Notes: generated by a model not told the origin, from the letters alone. Positions 7,560 through 14,771 are shown, numbered from the stretch's first letter. The stretch is 18,862 nucleotides of DNA from Bacteroidota bacterium (GCA_003531115.1 DQHT01000071.1:19157-38018), one strand, 5' to 3'. Made by a program: numbers and translations.

Positions 7560-10298
7560 ATGAAAAAACTGTACCTCCCTCTGCTCTGCATCCTTTTCGG
7601 TCAATTGAGTTTTGCCCAAACAACCCGCGATTATGCGGTTGAATTGAGGTCTGACTTTAACCGGACCAACCAGGAACTTAAGATCTACTGGCCTAAAGAT
7701 ACCAGCGCCACACGTTATGATGTGTATCAAAAACAAAAGGCGGATTACAGCTGGACCCTGCTAAACACACTGGGGAAGCAAGACAGCGCTTATGTTATCA
7801 CGGGATATTCGCAAGGTTATAACCACGATTTTTGGGTGAAAAAAGTACGTACCAATGATTCGGCCAATGGCTATATTCATGTTAGCTATGATCCATATAT
7901 CAGCGCGGATGATAATTATGGGATACTCTTATTGGTGATCGATAGCACCTATAGTGCTCCCCTGGCTTCAGAAATCGCCCGCTTGATCGATGACCTGGAA
8001 AAAGAGAGATGGGAAGTGCATACTTATACCGTACAACGCAGCGACTCGGTTCAGAAAATAAAAAGATGGATAGAAGCCGAATGGATGGCCGACAGCAACC
8101 GGGTAAAATCGCTCCTTTTGTTGGGCCATGTTCCGGTTCCTTATTCCGGTAATTTTAACCCCGATGCCCACCCCGACCACCAGGGGGCCTGGCCTTCGGA
8201 TGTATATTATGTGACCTTTGACCTGAATTGGACAGACAATACCGTCAATACTACAACAGCAAGCCGTTCGGCCAACCACAACGTTCCTGGCGACAATAAA
8301 TTCGACCAGGACTATATCTGGCCTGCCTTGTCAAAGATCCCTATGGGACGGGTCGATCTGTTTGACATGCCCTCATTTGGGAATGATACGCTTTTGATGC
8401 GGCGTTATCTCGATAAAAACCATGCGTACAGGACCGGACAAATTCGGGCGAAGAAGCGAGCGATCATTGATGATAACTTCGGTGTTTTTGGTGGTGAAGC
8501 GTTTGCGGCCAATGGCTGGCGGGTATTTACCCCGATGTTCGATACGGAGGTATATGCCGGCGACTATTTCAGCTCAATGAGGGATTCCTCCTTTTTGTTC
8601 AGTTATGGATGCGGAGGCGGATCTTATACCTCTGCCGGGGGTATCGGCAACAGTTCCAACTTTGCGAGTGACAGTTTATTGAATCCTTTTACGATGATCT
8701 TCGGGAGTTATTTTGGCGACTGGGACAACAGCAATAATTTCCTGCGTGCCCCGCTCGCTTCAAAAGGCTGGGGACTTGCTTCTGCCTGGGCGGGACGGCC
8801 TTTATGGATGTTCCACCATGCCGCCATCAACGAGCCAATCGGTTTTGCAGCCATGCAATCACAAAATGCCTGGCCCACTTATGAGGCAGGCTATTCCGGC
8901 ACCTATACGCATATTGCTTTGATGGGCGATCCGAGTTTACGTTTGTATACCCTGAGTCCTGTAACAGGGGTCGGTGTTACCCACGACTGTGCCAGTGGAA
9001 AGACTAAATTTACATGGAACAGTGAAGGAAATGAGGCTGATTCTGTTGAAATATGGGTGCGTTCCGGGAACAATACCTGGCAAAACCTGGGAAGTCGTTT
9101 GGCTGCTGACAGTTTCCGCTTGGAGCAATTGACTCCCGGGAACTACGACCTGAAAATTTATGCGATGGATTGGGTACAGAACCCTTCCGGCTTTTTTAAG
9201 GTGTTGAGTCATCCGGTGGAAATGAATTTTAATTCCTTCGAAAGTGGAATGGTTCAATCGTACATAATCAATACATCGTACTGCAATGGCGATACCCTTT
9301 TCTATTTCGATATCAGTACCATATCGGTGCCCTACACGCGGGTCTGGGACCTGGATCAGGTAACTCTGGGGACTGCCTCCGATAGTTTTGTTGTTTTAAT
9401 CAATCTGGCCGGAAATCATACCCTCACCCTCACCATCAACGACAGTCTGGGATGTGTCAGCACCATTTCTAAACAATTCTATCTTGCCCCACCTCTTTCC
9501 ATTAACCAGTTAACTATGGAAAAAACGGATACGCTGCCAGCATGTGATAGTTCATATAACTTGTTTGCATTGAGCGGAACTTCATCCGGTGTTATTCGAA
9601 CTCTCATTTATTGGGGCGATAGTTCAATTGTAAATGATACTCTGTCTTTTGGGGCGATATCGTGTACGCATAATTTCCCTTATGCGGGAACATATACCGG
9701 AAGAATTTATGGCTATGATTCCTTTGGCAATTGTGCGATCAATGACAGTTTTGAAACCTTTGTGGCACCCAATCCTCCTCCCGTATTGATCAGTCCTGCG
9801 CCTGTTATCTTGATGGGTACTACCCAGGATTTCAGGGCTTCTTATTTTGACGCCAATGCGACATATACCTGGGGAAGCAGCACGAATTCCGTTAACTTTA
9901 TACCTGGCGATTCTGTTCATAAAGTAACAGCTGATTTTTACCCGAATTATATGGGCTATTATGGCATCAAACTTTTTGTTACGAACCAATACGGCTGCAG
10001 CAACGACACCACCTGGGCGGTTGTGAACTACCTGGCTTCTGTAAAAAATGCAAATAATCTGGCCTGGCAGGTTTATCCGAACCCAAGTCAGGGGCAGGTT
10101 ACTGTTCGATTTGATGAGGCCGTAAATGACGTGGAATGGCTGGTCTACTCGATGTTGGGACAAGTAAGCGCAGTGAACATTAACCGGATTTCCGCAAATG
10201 AATTTGAACTGGACCTGAGTGATTTACCAGATGGGACTTATTTGATCCGGGCACGTAGTGGTGAAGGTACATATCAAGCCACGGTGGTGAGGAGGTAA
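7560..10298 (+). CDS. Secreted C25/gingipain-like protein with T9SS sorting domain
   Basis: This is a 912-aa protein from the ATG at 7560 (MKKLYLPLLCILFGQLSFAQ is a clean signal peptide; an upstream in-frame GTG at 7518 would spoil it). After a fibronectin-like N-terminal part, residues ~110-470 resemble peptidase family C25: a LLLLGHVPVPY strand, WPSDVYYVTFD, GRVDLFD, a Rossmann-like centre and a closing GDPSLRL at 456-462. The stretch where family members carry the catalytic GHGS His reads YGCGGGS (349-355), and the stretch for the catalytic Cys reads FGSYFGDWD (381-389), so the classical His/Cys dyad seems absent. Two PKD/Ig-like segments follow. The protein ends in a T9SS type A sorting domain (VYPNPSQGQ, then LPDGTYLIRARSG and final VVRR). 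It is secreted across the outer membrane and either anchored there or released. Function is unknown; a non-classical or pseudo-peptidase is likely. Confidence 0.88.
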   Translation: MKKLYLPLLCILFGQLSFAQTTRDYAVELRSDFNRTNQELKIYWPKDTSATRYDVYQKQKADYSWTLLNTLGKQDSAYVITGYSQGYNHDFWVKKVRTNDSANGYIHVSYDPYISADDNYGILLLVIDSTYSAPLASEIARLIDDLEKERWEVHTYTVQRSDSVQKIKRWIEAEWMADSNRVKSLLLLGHVPVPYSGNFNPDAHPDHQGAWPSDVYYVTFDLNWTDNTVNTTTASRSANHNVPGDNKFDQDYIWPALSKIPMGRVDLFDMPSFGNDTLLMRRYLDKNHAYRTGQIRAKKRAIIDDNFGVFGGEAFAANGWRVFTPMFDTEVYAGDYFSSMRDSSFLFSYGCGGGSYTSAGGIGNSSNFASDSLLNPFTMIFGSYFGDWDNSNNFLRAPLASKGWGLASAWAGRPLWMFHHAAINEPIGFAAMQSQNAWPTYEAGYSGTYTHIALMGDPSLRLYTLSPVTGVGVTHDCASGKTKFTWNSEGNEADSVEIWVRSGNNTWQNLGSRLAADSFRLEQLTPGNYDLKIYAMDWVQNPSGFFKVLSHPVEMNFNSFESGMVQSYIINTSYCNGDTLFYFDISTISVPYTRVWDLDQVTLGTASDSFVVLINLAGNHTLTLTINDSLGCVSTISKQFYLAPPLSINQLTMEKTDTLPACDSSYNLFALSGTSSGVIRTLIYWGDSSIVNDTLSFGAISCTHNFPYAGTYTGRIYGYDSFGNCAINDSFETFVAPNPPPVLISPAPVILMGTTQDFRASYFDANATYTWGSSTNSVNFIPGDSVHKVTADFYPNYMGYYGIKLFVTNQYGCSNDTTWAVVNYLASVKNANNLAWQVYPNPSQGQVTVRFDEAVNDVEWLVYSMLGQVSAVNINRISANEFELDLSDLPDGTYLIRARSGEGTYQATVVRR

Positions 10299-10303
10299 GG
10301 AGG

Positions 10304-10335
10304 ACTTGGAGACTAGGAGACTTGGAGATTAGCTT
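10304..10335. repeat. 8-bp degenerate tandem array
   Basis: ACTTGGAG, ACTAGGAG, ACTTGGAG, ATTAGCTT follow each other directly after the stop codon of the T9SS substrate gene. This is a low-complexity intergenic array next to a 7-bp one. Confidence 0.7.
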
Positions 10336-10346
10336 CATAGCCCATC

Positions 10347-10366
10347 ATGCTGAGCGAAGAGCATGA
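10347..10366. repeat. CATGCTGAGC-type hairpin repeat
   Basis: CATGCTGAGCGAAGAGCATG forms a hairpin with 6-bp arms (CATGCT / AGCATG). It is a shortened version of the CATGCTGAGC...GAAGCATG intergenic repeat that I recognise as common in many bacterial genomes. Confidence 0.5.
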
Positions 10367-10392
10367 ACCCTGCACCCTGAACCCTGAACCCT
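10365..10392. repeat. 7-bp tandem array, GAACCCT type
   Basis: Four direct units: GAACCCT, GCACCCT, GAACCCT, GAACCCT. It ends 2 bp before the stop codon of the convergent Fe-S protein gene. A related array with the same consensus is at 17799-17826. Confidence 0.85.
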
Positions 10393-10394
10393 AT

Positions 10395-10610
10395 TTATTT
10401 GATCGACAAAGCCCCCGAAGGGCATTTCCCAACAGCATCAATGATCGCTGCTGAGCTGGCAGCATCAATTTTGATCCAGGGTTTTTCTTTGGGTTGAAAC
10501 ACAGCACCTAGATTCCGGACACAGTTGCCCGAATGGATGCATTTGCCGGATTGCCAAACAACGGTTATTTCCCCGTTAGTGTATTCTTTGGTGAGCTTGT
10601 TTTTGTCCAT
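10395..10610 (-). CDS. Divergent 4Fe-4S mono-cluster protein
   Basis: This is a 71-aa protein starting MDKNKLTKEYTNGEI at the ATG 10610. The in-frame upstream stretch is made of tandem repeats and is not credible protein. The cysteine layout GKCIHSGNCV with a later GKCPSGALS, and the phrases CIHSGNC and PKEKPWIKI, match the Fer4_19 family (divergent 4Fe-4S mono-cluster domain). Members of this family are small cytoplasmic electron-transfer or Fe-S proteins, often found alone or beside YjdI-like proteins. It appears complete. Its 5' region is occupied by a 7-bp repeat array beginning 15 bp upstream of the start codon, which is an unusual place and may affect its expression. Confidence 0.88.
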   Translation of the reverse strand: MDKNKLTKEYTNGEITVVWQSGKCIHSGNCVRNLGAVFQPKEKPWIKIDAASSAAIIDAVGKCPSGALSIK

Positions 10611-10624
10611 GGGATGAAACTTTA

Positions 10625-10674
10625 GACCATTTGACCATGGACCATAGTCCATGGACCATAGACCATAGACGATG
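10625..10674. repeat. 7-bp tandem array, GACCATA/GACCATG type
   Basis: Units run GACCATTT (8 bp), GACCATG, GACCATA, GTCCATG, GACCATA, GACCATA, GACGATG. It is the reverse complement in character of the array at 10773-10807, so the two form an inverted pair around a ~98-bp AT-rich spacer. It lies just upstream of the Fe-S protein gene. Confidence 0.85.
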
Positions 10675-10772
10675 GTAATTAAGGAGGGAATTTACACTTC
10701 TATTTTGAAATTTTTTTGCTCTGCTACTTGCTTCAATTTCCAACCGATAATCCAAGTCAAACGTCCCAAAAA

Positions 10773-10807
10773 CCATGGTCCATGGTCCATGGTCTATGGA
10801 CTATGGT
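10773..10807. repeat. 7-bp tandem array, CCATGGT type
   Basis: Five units: CCATGGT three times, CTATGGA, CTATGGT. It directly follows (in minus-strand sense) the remnant of a YdeI-like gene. The equivalent array next to the intact 3' end of the YdeI-like pseudogene is at 12248-12275. Confidence 0.85.
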
Positions 10808-10924
10808 CTACCACGTCATCCATTTCCCTTACTCACTAGCTTGTATCACCTTCTCTAGCCTGGCCAAGCGCGTCTTCTCCTGCTTTGCCCGCATAATCCA
10901 ATGCGGCATAACTTTTTTGTAGGA
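10808..10924 (-). pseudogene. 3' remnant of a second YdeI-like gene
   Basis: Read on the minus strand this encodes SYKKVMPHWIMRAKQEK and then TRLARLEKVIQASE followed by a stop. This is clearly the C-terminus of the YdeI-like protein encoded at 12276-12845 (SYKKVMLHWIMGAKQEK...). Nucleotide similarity is about 84% by eye. Similarity stops at about 10924, where the 3' end of the M50/TPR gene begins, so the rest of the gene has been lost or replaced. The divergence shows that the duplication is old or involved two paralogues rather than a recent copy. Confidence 0.75.
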
Positions 10925-10937
10925 CACGTATTTTTTG

Positions 10938-12107
10938 TCATTCGTAACTGTCTGCTTCATCAATTAATTCATCGATTAGGTGTGTTGTGCCGTCAAGTTC
11001 TTTTGCTTTTTTAAATAAATCCAGTGCCGTTGAGTTTTCTCCCTTATCAAGATGATAAATTCCTAAGTTGCGGTAAGCGTATGAATTGTTCTCGTCGAGT
11101 TTGATTGAATAGTTTATGTCGTCAAGACCTTCCTTCGTTTTTCCAATTTTAATTTTTGCAAGGCCTCTGTTGGCGTATGCATATGAAAATGTCTTATCAC
11201 TTTTAATCGCTTGGTCAAAAATGGGAATGGCTTCTTCAAATTTATTGAGTTCGATCAAGGTAAATCCTTTGTTATTCAACGAATACGTGTTGTGAGGATT
11301 GAGTTCCAGGGACTTGTCATACAGCTCCATTGCCCGATCATGTTGACCAAGGCGGGAATAGGAAAGGCCTGCGTTCGTATAGTCTTCTGATTTAAGTTTG
11401 CCATAAATGATAAACGCGTCTGTTATAACCTTTGCCTGATTGTAATTTTTTACCTGCTGGTGGGAACTAATCGCCAGCCTGTAAATGTTTCCGTCCTTCA
11501 CTCCCCTTTTAATGATAGCATCAAGAGACACAGCGGCTTCGGTAAATTTTTCTTGATCGTAGAGGCCGACAACAAATTTATACTCCTTTGAAAACCTCTT
11601 GTAGGAGAACAGTTGTTTTAATTGATAACCATCATTGTACGTCAACCTGCCGTCATATAATTGAAACGGGGTTTCTCTTGGCGTAAGGTTCACGATCAGG
11701 TCAAACACCGATGAAAAAAGAAAGACGACAAGAACAAGTTTGACAGAACCATGGAGATCAAAAGCAAAAGTGATATAACAGGAAACTGCCGCAATGACAA
11801 AGGATGTTAAAGGACCAGTCAGTGTGTAAATGATCTGTTTGTTGATAGAAATTGGTCTGGCCGAGGGAACACAAAGGCCAAGTCGCCATAAAAACGGATT
11901 ATACTTAAACCAAACATCCAAAAGTCCGACACGAAAATGTACACTACCCTTTGGGTCGCCGTACGAACCAATATAAATTGAAACTGCCTTCCGGGTCATT
12001 AAAATTGCCGGAATTGCGTGTCCAAGTTCATGAAACAAAACCGTGAGGGGTCTTGTAATGCTAATTAGCACGGCAAAAACAAAAAGTATGGTTGGGAAAT
12101 ATTCCAT
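10938..12107 (-). CDS. M50-like membrane metalloprotease fused to TPR repeats
   Basis: This is a 389-aa protein. The N-terminal ~180 residues are an integral membrane domain with a HELGH zinc motif at 26-30 inside the first hydrophobic segment. Later hydrophobic segments follow, then NLTP (140-143) and a YNDGYQL segment (157-163), which corresponds to the N-x-x-P...DG second motif of M50 (site-2-protease-like) enzymes. From about residue 190 to the end there are TPR units, for example AGLSYSRLGQHDRAMELYDKSLELNP and three further units with the same NxGxxxxxLxxxxEAxxxFxxAI spacing. A membrane protease domain with a cytoplasmic TPR protein-binding tail would suit a regulated or partner-recruited protease, but no substrate is visible. 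The gene is flanked on both sides by copies of one ~250-bp block, suggesting arrival or retention through recombination. Confidence 0.82.
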   Translation of the reverse strand: MEYFPTILFVFAVLISITRPLTVLFHELGHAIPAILMTRKAVSIYIGSYGDPKGSVHFRVGLLDVWFKYNPFLWRLGLCVPSARPISINKQIIYTLTGPLTSFVIAAVSCYITFAFDLHGSVKLVLVVFLFSSVFDLIVNLTPRETPFQLYDGRLTYNDGYQLKQLFSYKRFSKEYKFVVGLYDQEKFTEAAVSLDAIIKRGVKDGNIYRLAISSHQQVKNYNQAKVITDAFIIYGKLKSEDYTNAGLSYSRLGQHDRAMELYDKSLELNPHNTYSLNNKGFTLIELNKFEEAIPIFDQAIKSDKTFSYAYANRGLAKIKIGKTKEGLDDINYSIKLDENNSYAYRNLGIYHLDKGENSTALDLFKKAKELDGTTHLIDELIDEADSYE

Positions 12108-12127
12108 TTGTTGTCAATCAGACTAAA

Positions 12128-12148
12128 GACCATGGTCCATAGACCATG
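12128..12148. repeat. 7-bp tandem array, GACCATG type
   Basis: Three units: GACCATG, GTCCATA, GACCATG. It is the counterpart of 10625-10674 in the second copy of the duplicated block, located just upstream of the M50/TPR gene start. Confidence 0.75.
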
Positions 12149-12247
12149 GTAATTAAAGAGGGAATTTACAATCCTGTTTTGAAATTTTTAGTACTCTAAT
12201 ACTCACTTCAATTTCCAAGTGATAATCTACGTCAACCCTCCAAAAAG

Positions 12248-12275
12248 CCATGGTCCATGGTCTATGGTCCATGGT
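12248..12275. repeat. 7-bp tandem array, CCATGGT type
   Basis: Four units: CCATGGT, CCATGGT, CTATGGT, CCATGGT. It abuts the stop codon of the YdeI-like pseudogene with no gap, and is the counterpart of 10773-10807. Confidence 0.8.
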
Positions 12276-12845
12276 CTACCACGTGATTCGTTTCCCCTGC
12301 TCACTAACCTGTATCGCCTTCTCTAGCCTGGCCAGCCGCGTCTTCTCCTGTTTCGCGCCCATGATCCAATGGAGCATAACTTTTTTATAAGAAGCAGCCT
12401 GTTTTTCAAAGAAGTCCCAGGCAGCTTTATTGCTTTTAAACCGGCGCTCGTAGTCGGGGTCAAGATCAACGGGATCATTTTCGGAGGAATAAATTCGGGA
12501 CTTATGGTCCTTTCTCAACTCAAATGCTTTCAGGCCTTCAGGCAACATCAGTCCCTGTTTGGTGAGTTCCTCTACTTTTTTGATATTGATGGCGCTCCAG
12601 ATACTTGTTGGGCGCCGGGGTGTAAACCGAATGCAGTAGCTCTCCTTATCGATCGTCCTGCGTATTCCGTCTATCCATCCAAAACACAGCGCTTGATCTA
12701 CCGACTCGGGCCAAGTCATCGAAGGTTTGCCGCTGCCTACCTTGTATTACCCTACGATCAGTTCTTTTTCGGTTTTGTGGTGTTTTTCAAGCCAGGCGCG
12801 GAAGTCGGATTGGGAGGGGAAGAAGGTGGGGGGCATTTTATGCAT
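12276..12845 (-). pseudogene. YdeI/OmpD-associated family gene with in-frame stop
   Basis: Reading from ATG 12845 (or 12836, MPPTFFPSQSDFRAWLEKHH) the frame encodes the normal N-terminus of the YdeI / OmpD-associated (bacteriocin-protection, OmdA) family. It then meets TAA at 12749-12747 where relatives have an aromatic residue (VG-stop-YKVGSGKPS). The same frame continues without other damage through MTWPESVDQALCFGWIDGIR, TPRRPTSIWSAINIKKVEEL, and the C-terminal KVMLHWIMGAKQEKTRLARLEKAI. A single base change would restore it, so it is a very recent pseudogene, a sequencing error, or a gene that restarts at ATG 12719 without its first ~42 residues. The family is linked in E. coli to resistance to certain peptides, but its mechanism is not established. 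Confidence 0.8.
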
Positions 12846-12875
12846 ACGAATATGGGGAATTTGTCAAGTATTTAG

Positions 12876-12931
12876 AGCTGTAAGCTATAAGCTTTAGGCT
12901 ATAGGCGGCAGGCGACAGGCTCCTTGCTCCC
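12876..12931. repeat. 7-bp tandem array, AGCTNTA type
   Basis: Eight units: AGCTGTA, AGCTATA, AGCTTTA, GGCTATA, GGCGGCA, GGCGACA, GGCTCCT, TGCTCCC. It lies between the YdeI-like pseudogene and the stop of the ExbD-like gene. The sequence is unrelated to the other arrays but has the same 7-bp period. Confidence 0.8.
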
Positions 12932-12939
12932 AGCCCATT

Positions 12940-13857
12940 TTAATCACACGGTGGTCCTTCCTTTATACGTTGAGGAACCAAAGCAATGATCACATCCATT
13001 TGCTTGTCATTTAAGTTCTGATACGCTTTGTCAAAATACTTTTTTGAATATTCTTCCCGAATCTCTCTGTAACTGGCTTTAATTTCATTCTGACATTTAA
13101 TATAGACGCTGTAATCAGTGCCTTTTTCATTTTGTAGACAAATGATACCTTTTGACACCTGTTGAGCTCCAATAAAGGGTAGTTCCACTTCTGTTTTATC
13201 CGAAGATTCGGTAATAAAATTCCTTACCACTTTTCGAAGTTCTGAGGTAACGACCAATTTCCCTTTAGCGTAAATTTTATTGTCTGCTGAAATCAGGATG
13301 ACTAAACGATTTTGCTCTTCCGGGATTTCAGTTTCTTCAGATTCAAGCGGAGGGGGAAGTGCGGCTGAAATTCCCTGTTCAAAATCCCATGCTATTGCCA
13401 TATTTCTTAACATAAGCAAGGTCACCGTCTGGTAATAATGATGTTCGAAGTCCTTTGCTGTAAAATTTTGCCTGTCGTGGCTTGCCAGATCATTATAGCC
13501 GTCGGTTGAATCAAGGAAAGCCAGAAAAGCTGAATCCTGACATTTGGGGGTTGTTGGAATGAACCCAAGGGATTTGATATCAGCCAGCAGGCCAGCAATT
13601 CCCAGGCCCAATTCTTCCCCACCGGTCATCTTTTCTACCAGCTTTAAATAGCTTTCTCCTGAACTATCTTCCAGAATAGCATGTTGAATAAATACCAATT
13701 CCAATTGGTCAATGACCGTGTCAATCCGAATGTTCTCCTTCTTGTGTTCCTCATAAAAACACGCCAACAATTGGTTTTCAACCTGGTAGTCATTGGTGGA
13801 CTGTCCGTAGCTTAAAAACGGCACTAAAAAGCCAACTATGAGGATATTAATTTTCAT
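12940..13857 (-). CDS. Exported protein with C-terminal ExbD/TolR-like periplasmic domain
   Basis: This is a 305-aa protein. Residues 1-19 look like a signal peptide (MKINILIVGFLVPFLSYGQS). Residues ~20-165 are an unrecognised helical region with a few Cys (33, 106). Residues ~165-300 match the periplasmic domain of Bacteroidota ExbD proteins: the SAALPPPLESEE linker, RLVILISADNKIYAKGK, LRKVVRNFI, KGIICLQNEKGTDYSVYIKCQNEI and KYFDKAYQNLNDKQMDVI, then VPQRIKE. Normal ExbD has a cytoplasmic N-terminus and one membrane helix with an essential Asp that works with ExbB in proton-driven energising of TonB. That helix is absent here and replaced by an exported N-terminal region, so it cannot act as a proton channel component. 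It could bind partners in the periplasm. The start lies 61 nt downstream of the attC-like site. Confidence 0.72.
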   Translation of the reverse strand: MKINILIVGFLVPFLSYGQSTNDYQVENQLLACFYEEHKKENIRIDTVIDQLELVFIQHAILEDSSGESYLKLVEKMTGGEELGLGIAGLLADIKSLGFIPTTPKCQDSAFLAFLDSTDGYNDLASHDRQNFTAKDFEHHYYQTVTLLMLRNMAIAWDFEQGISAALPPPLESEETEIPEEQNRLVILISADNKIYAKGKLVVTSELRKVVRNFITESSDKTEVELPFIGAQQVSKGIICLQNEKGTDYSVYIKCQNEIKASYREIREEYSKKYFDKAYQNLNDKQMDVIIALVPQRIKEGPPCD

Positions 13858-13917
13858 GTAGCTTTCTAATGAATTTTTCAGTCATTGTTAATTGTTGAGT
13901 CGTGCCGTCTTACAATG

Positions 13918-14050
13918 CCCTAACGGTTTGCGTGTTGCCGCAGTTGGCCATTTCGAAGTACTTCACTGTCAACCTGCACAAAAGTTTGATAGTAGCACTC
14001 AGCTTCAACTTTGCACTTCTCCGCCAATTGAGGCAACACGCTGTTAGCGG
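13918..14050 (-). other. attC-like recombination site
   Basis: On the minus strand the site opens with CGCTAAC (14049-14043, R''-like). It continues GCGTGTTGCC(T)CA(A)TTGGC, runs through a ~70-nt loop, returns as GCCAACTGCGGCAACACGC, and closes with GTTAGGG (13924-13918, R'-like). The 19-nt arms pair with two mismatches. Length 133 bp, R''/R' boxes, imperfect arms and position 22 bp after the DinB-like stop all fit integron attC sites. The box sequences deviate slightly from RYYYAAC / GTTRRRY. It could instead belong to an attC-resembling Bacteroidota interspersed repeat. Confidence 0.6.
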
Positions 14051-14071
14051 TTTGTTGTTTTGATGTTCGTT

Positions 14072-14584
14072 TCATAAGGTAGCAAGAGCCGATGGTAATT
14101 CCATTGCACGTCTCCATGCAGCAAGTTGTCCCAAGTGCATTGCTTCATGGGTAATACACATAAAAATAGTCAAGTCTTTAAGTGTTGGCATTTGATTACT
14201 AAATCTCCATTTTATTTTTTTGTCAAGGGCTATGTCGTTAATGTTAGTTAGTAATTTTTTTACTTTGGTATGCTGATGTTCTAGTTCATGTAATAATAAT
14301 TCTTTTGAAGGATATTTGCTTTTGTCTGAGTCTGGTTTTCTTGGGTCGCCAGGTCCCTTTCTTAAAAATAAATCTGCCCACTTGTCAGGCATTTCAAATT
14401 TTGCACCTAAATCTTCTGCAATTCCAGCACTACCTGATATTAAATGTCCCAGTGTCCATGCAGGATGATTTTCGAGACCGAATTCAGGAATAATTGTCAT
14501 TTGTTCGTCAGGAATGTCCTGAACAAGCGCAAATGCATACGCTAAATTAAAATCGTACTGTTTAATAATATCCACTACTGTCAT
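14072..14584 (-). CDS. DinB-like (DinB_2) four-helix protein
   Basis: This is a 170-aa cytoplasmic protein of the DinB/YfiT superfamily of four-helix metal-binding proteins. The likely metal triad is His47 in the HPAWTLGHL segment plus His146 and His150 in ITHEAMHLGQL. Members include thiol-dependent transferases (for example bacillithiol transferases), but most, including this one, have no assigned substrate. The gene is AT-rich by eye relative to the left half of the window. It lies exactly between two GTTAG-type core sites (14617 and 13924 on the minus strand) in the orientation expected of a gene cassette: core site, short leader, gene, attC-like site. Small DinB-like genes are the kind of cargo often seen in such cassettes. 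Confidence 0.88.
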   Translation of the reverse strand: MTVVDIIKQYDFNLAYAFALVQDIPDEQMTIIPEFGLENHPAWTLGHLISGSAGIAEDLGAKFEMPDKWADLFLRKGPGDPRKPDSDKSKYPSKELLLHELEHQHTKVKKLLTNINDIALDKKIKWRFSNQMPTLKDLTIFMCITHEAMHLGQLAAWRRAMELPSALATL

Positions 14585-14604
14585 TTGTCTGTTTATTATC
14601 TTAC

Positions 14605-14617
14605 AATAACCGCTAAC
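14605..14617 (-). other. Upstream cassette core site
   Basis: The minus strand reads GTTAGCGGTTATTGTAAGA at this junction. The downstream junction reads GTTAGGGCATTGTAAGA, so both sites share GTTAG(C/G)G followed within a few bases by ATTGTAAGA. This is the left cassette boundary of the DinB-like gene. I could not find a clear R'' partner in 14618-14770, so a complete second attC site is not supported. The 154 bp between here and the next gene hold no other convincing feature. Confidence 0.5.
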
Positions 14618-14771
14618 TCGTTTATATGCACATTAAAACTGCGCCTATCCTTCCGATGCAGATCGATATCGGCAGCTTTGTTGCCGGTTATTTAACAAAA
14701 AATTGGGCTGCTCATTTGCAGCGTTCCATGCAAGGTATTCATTTTTCAGATTTAGACAAAAATGAGATGTT

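Noticed and set aside
9624..10163. Antisense open frame of 179 codons within the T9SS substrate gene
   Set aside because: It lies opposite a clearly coding region with a sorting domain; no features of its own.
10576..10776. Frame of 66 codons giving a WSMVHGL-type repeat peptide
   Set aside because: It is simply the translation of the 7-bp array (7 bp x 3 gives a 7-residue repeat) and not a real protein.
13920..14117. Open frame of 65 codons overlapping the DinB-like gene end
   Set aside because: It runs straight through the attC-like site and both its arms, so it is a by-product of that structure.
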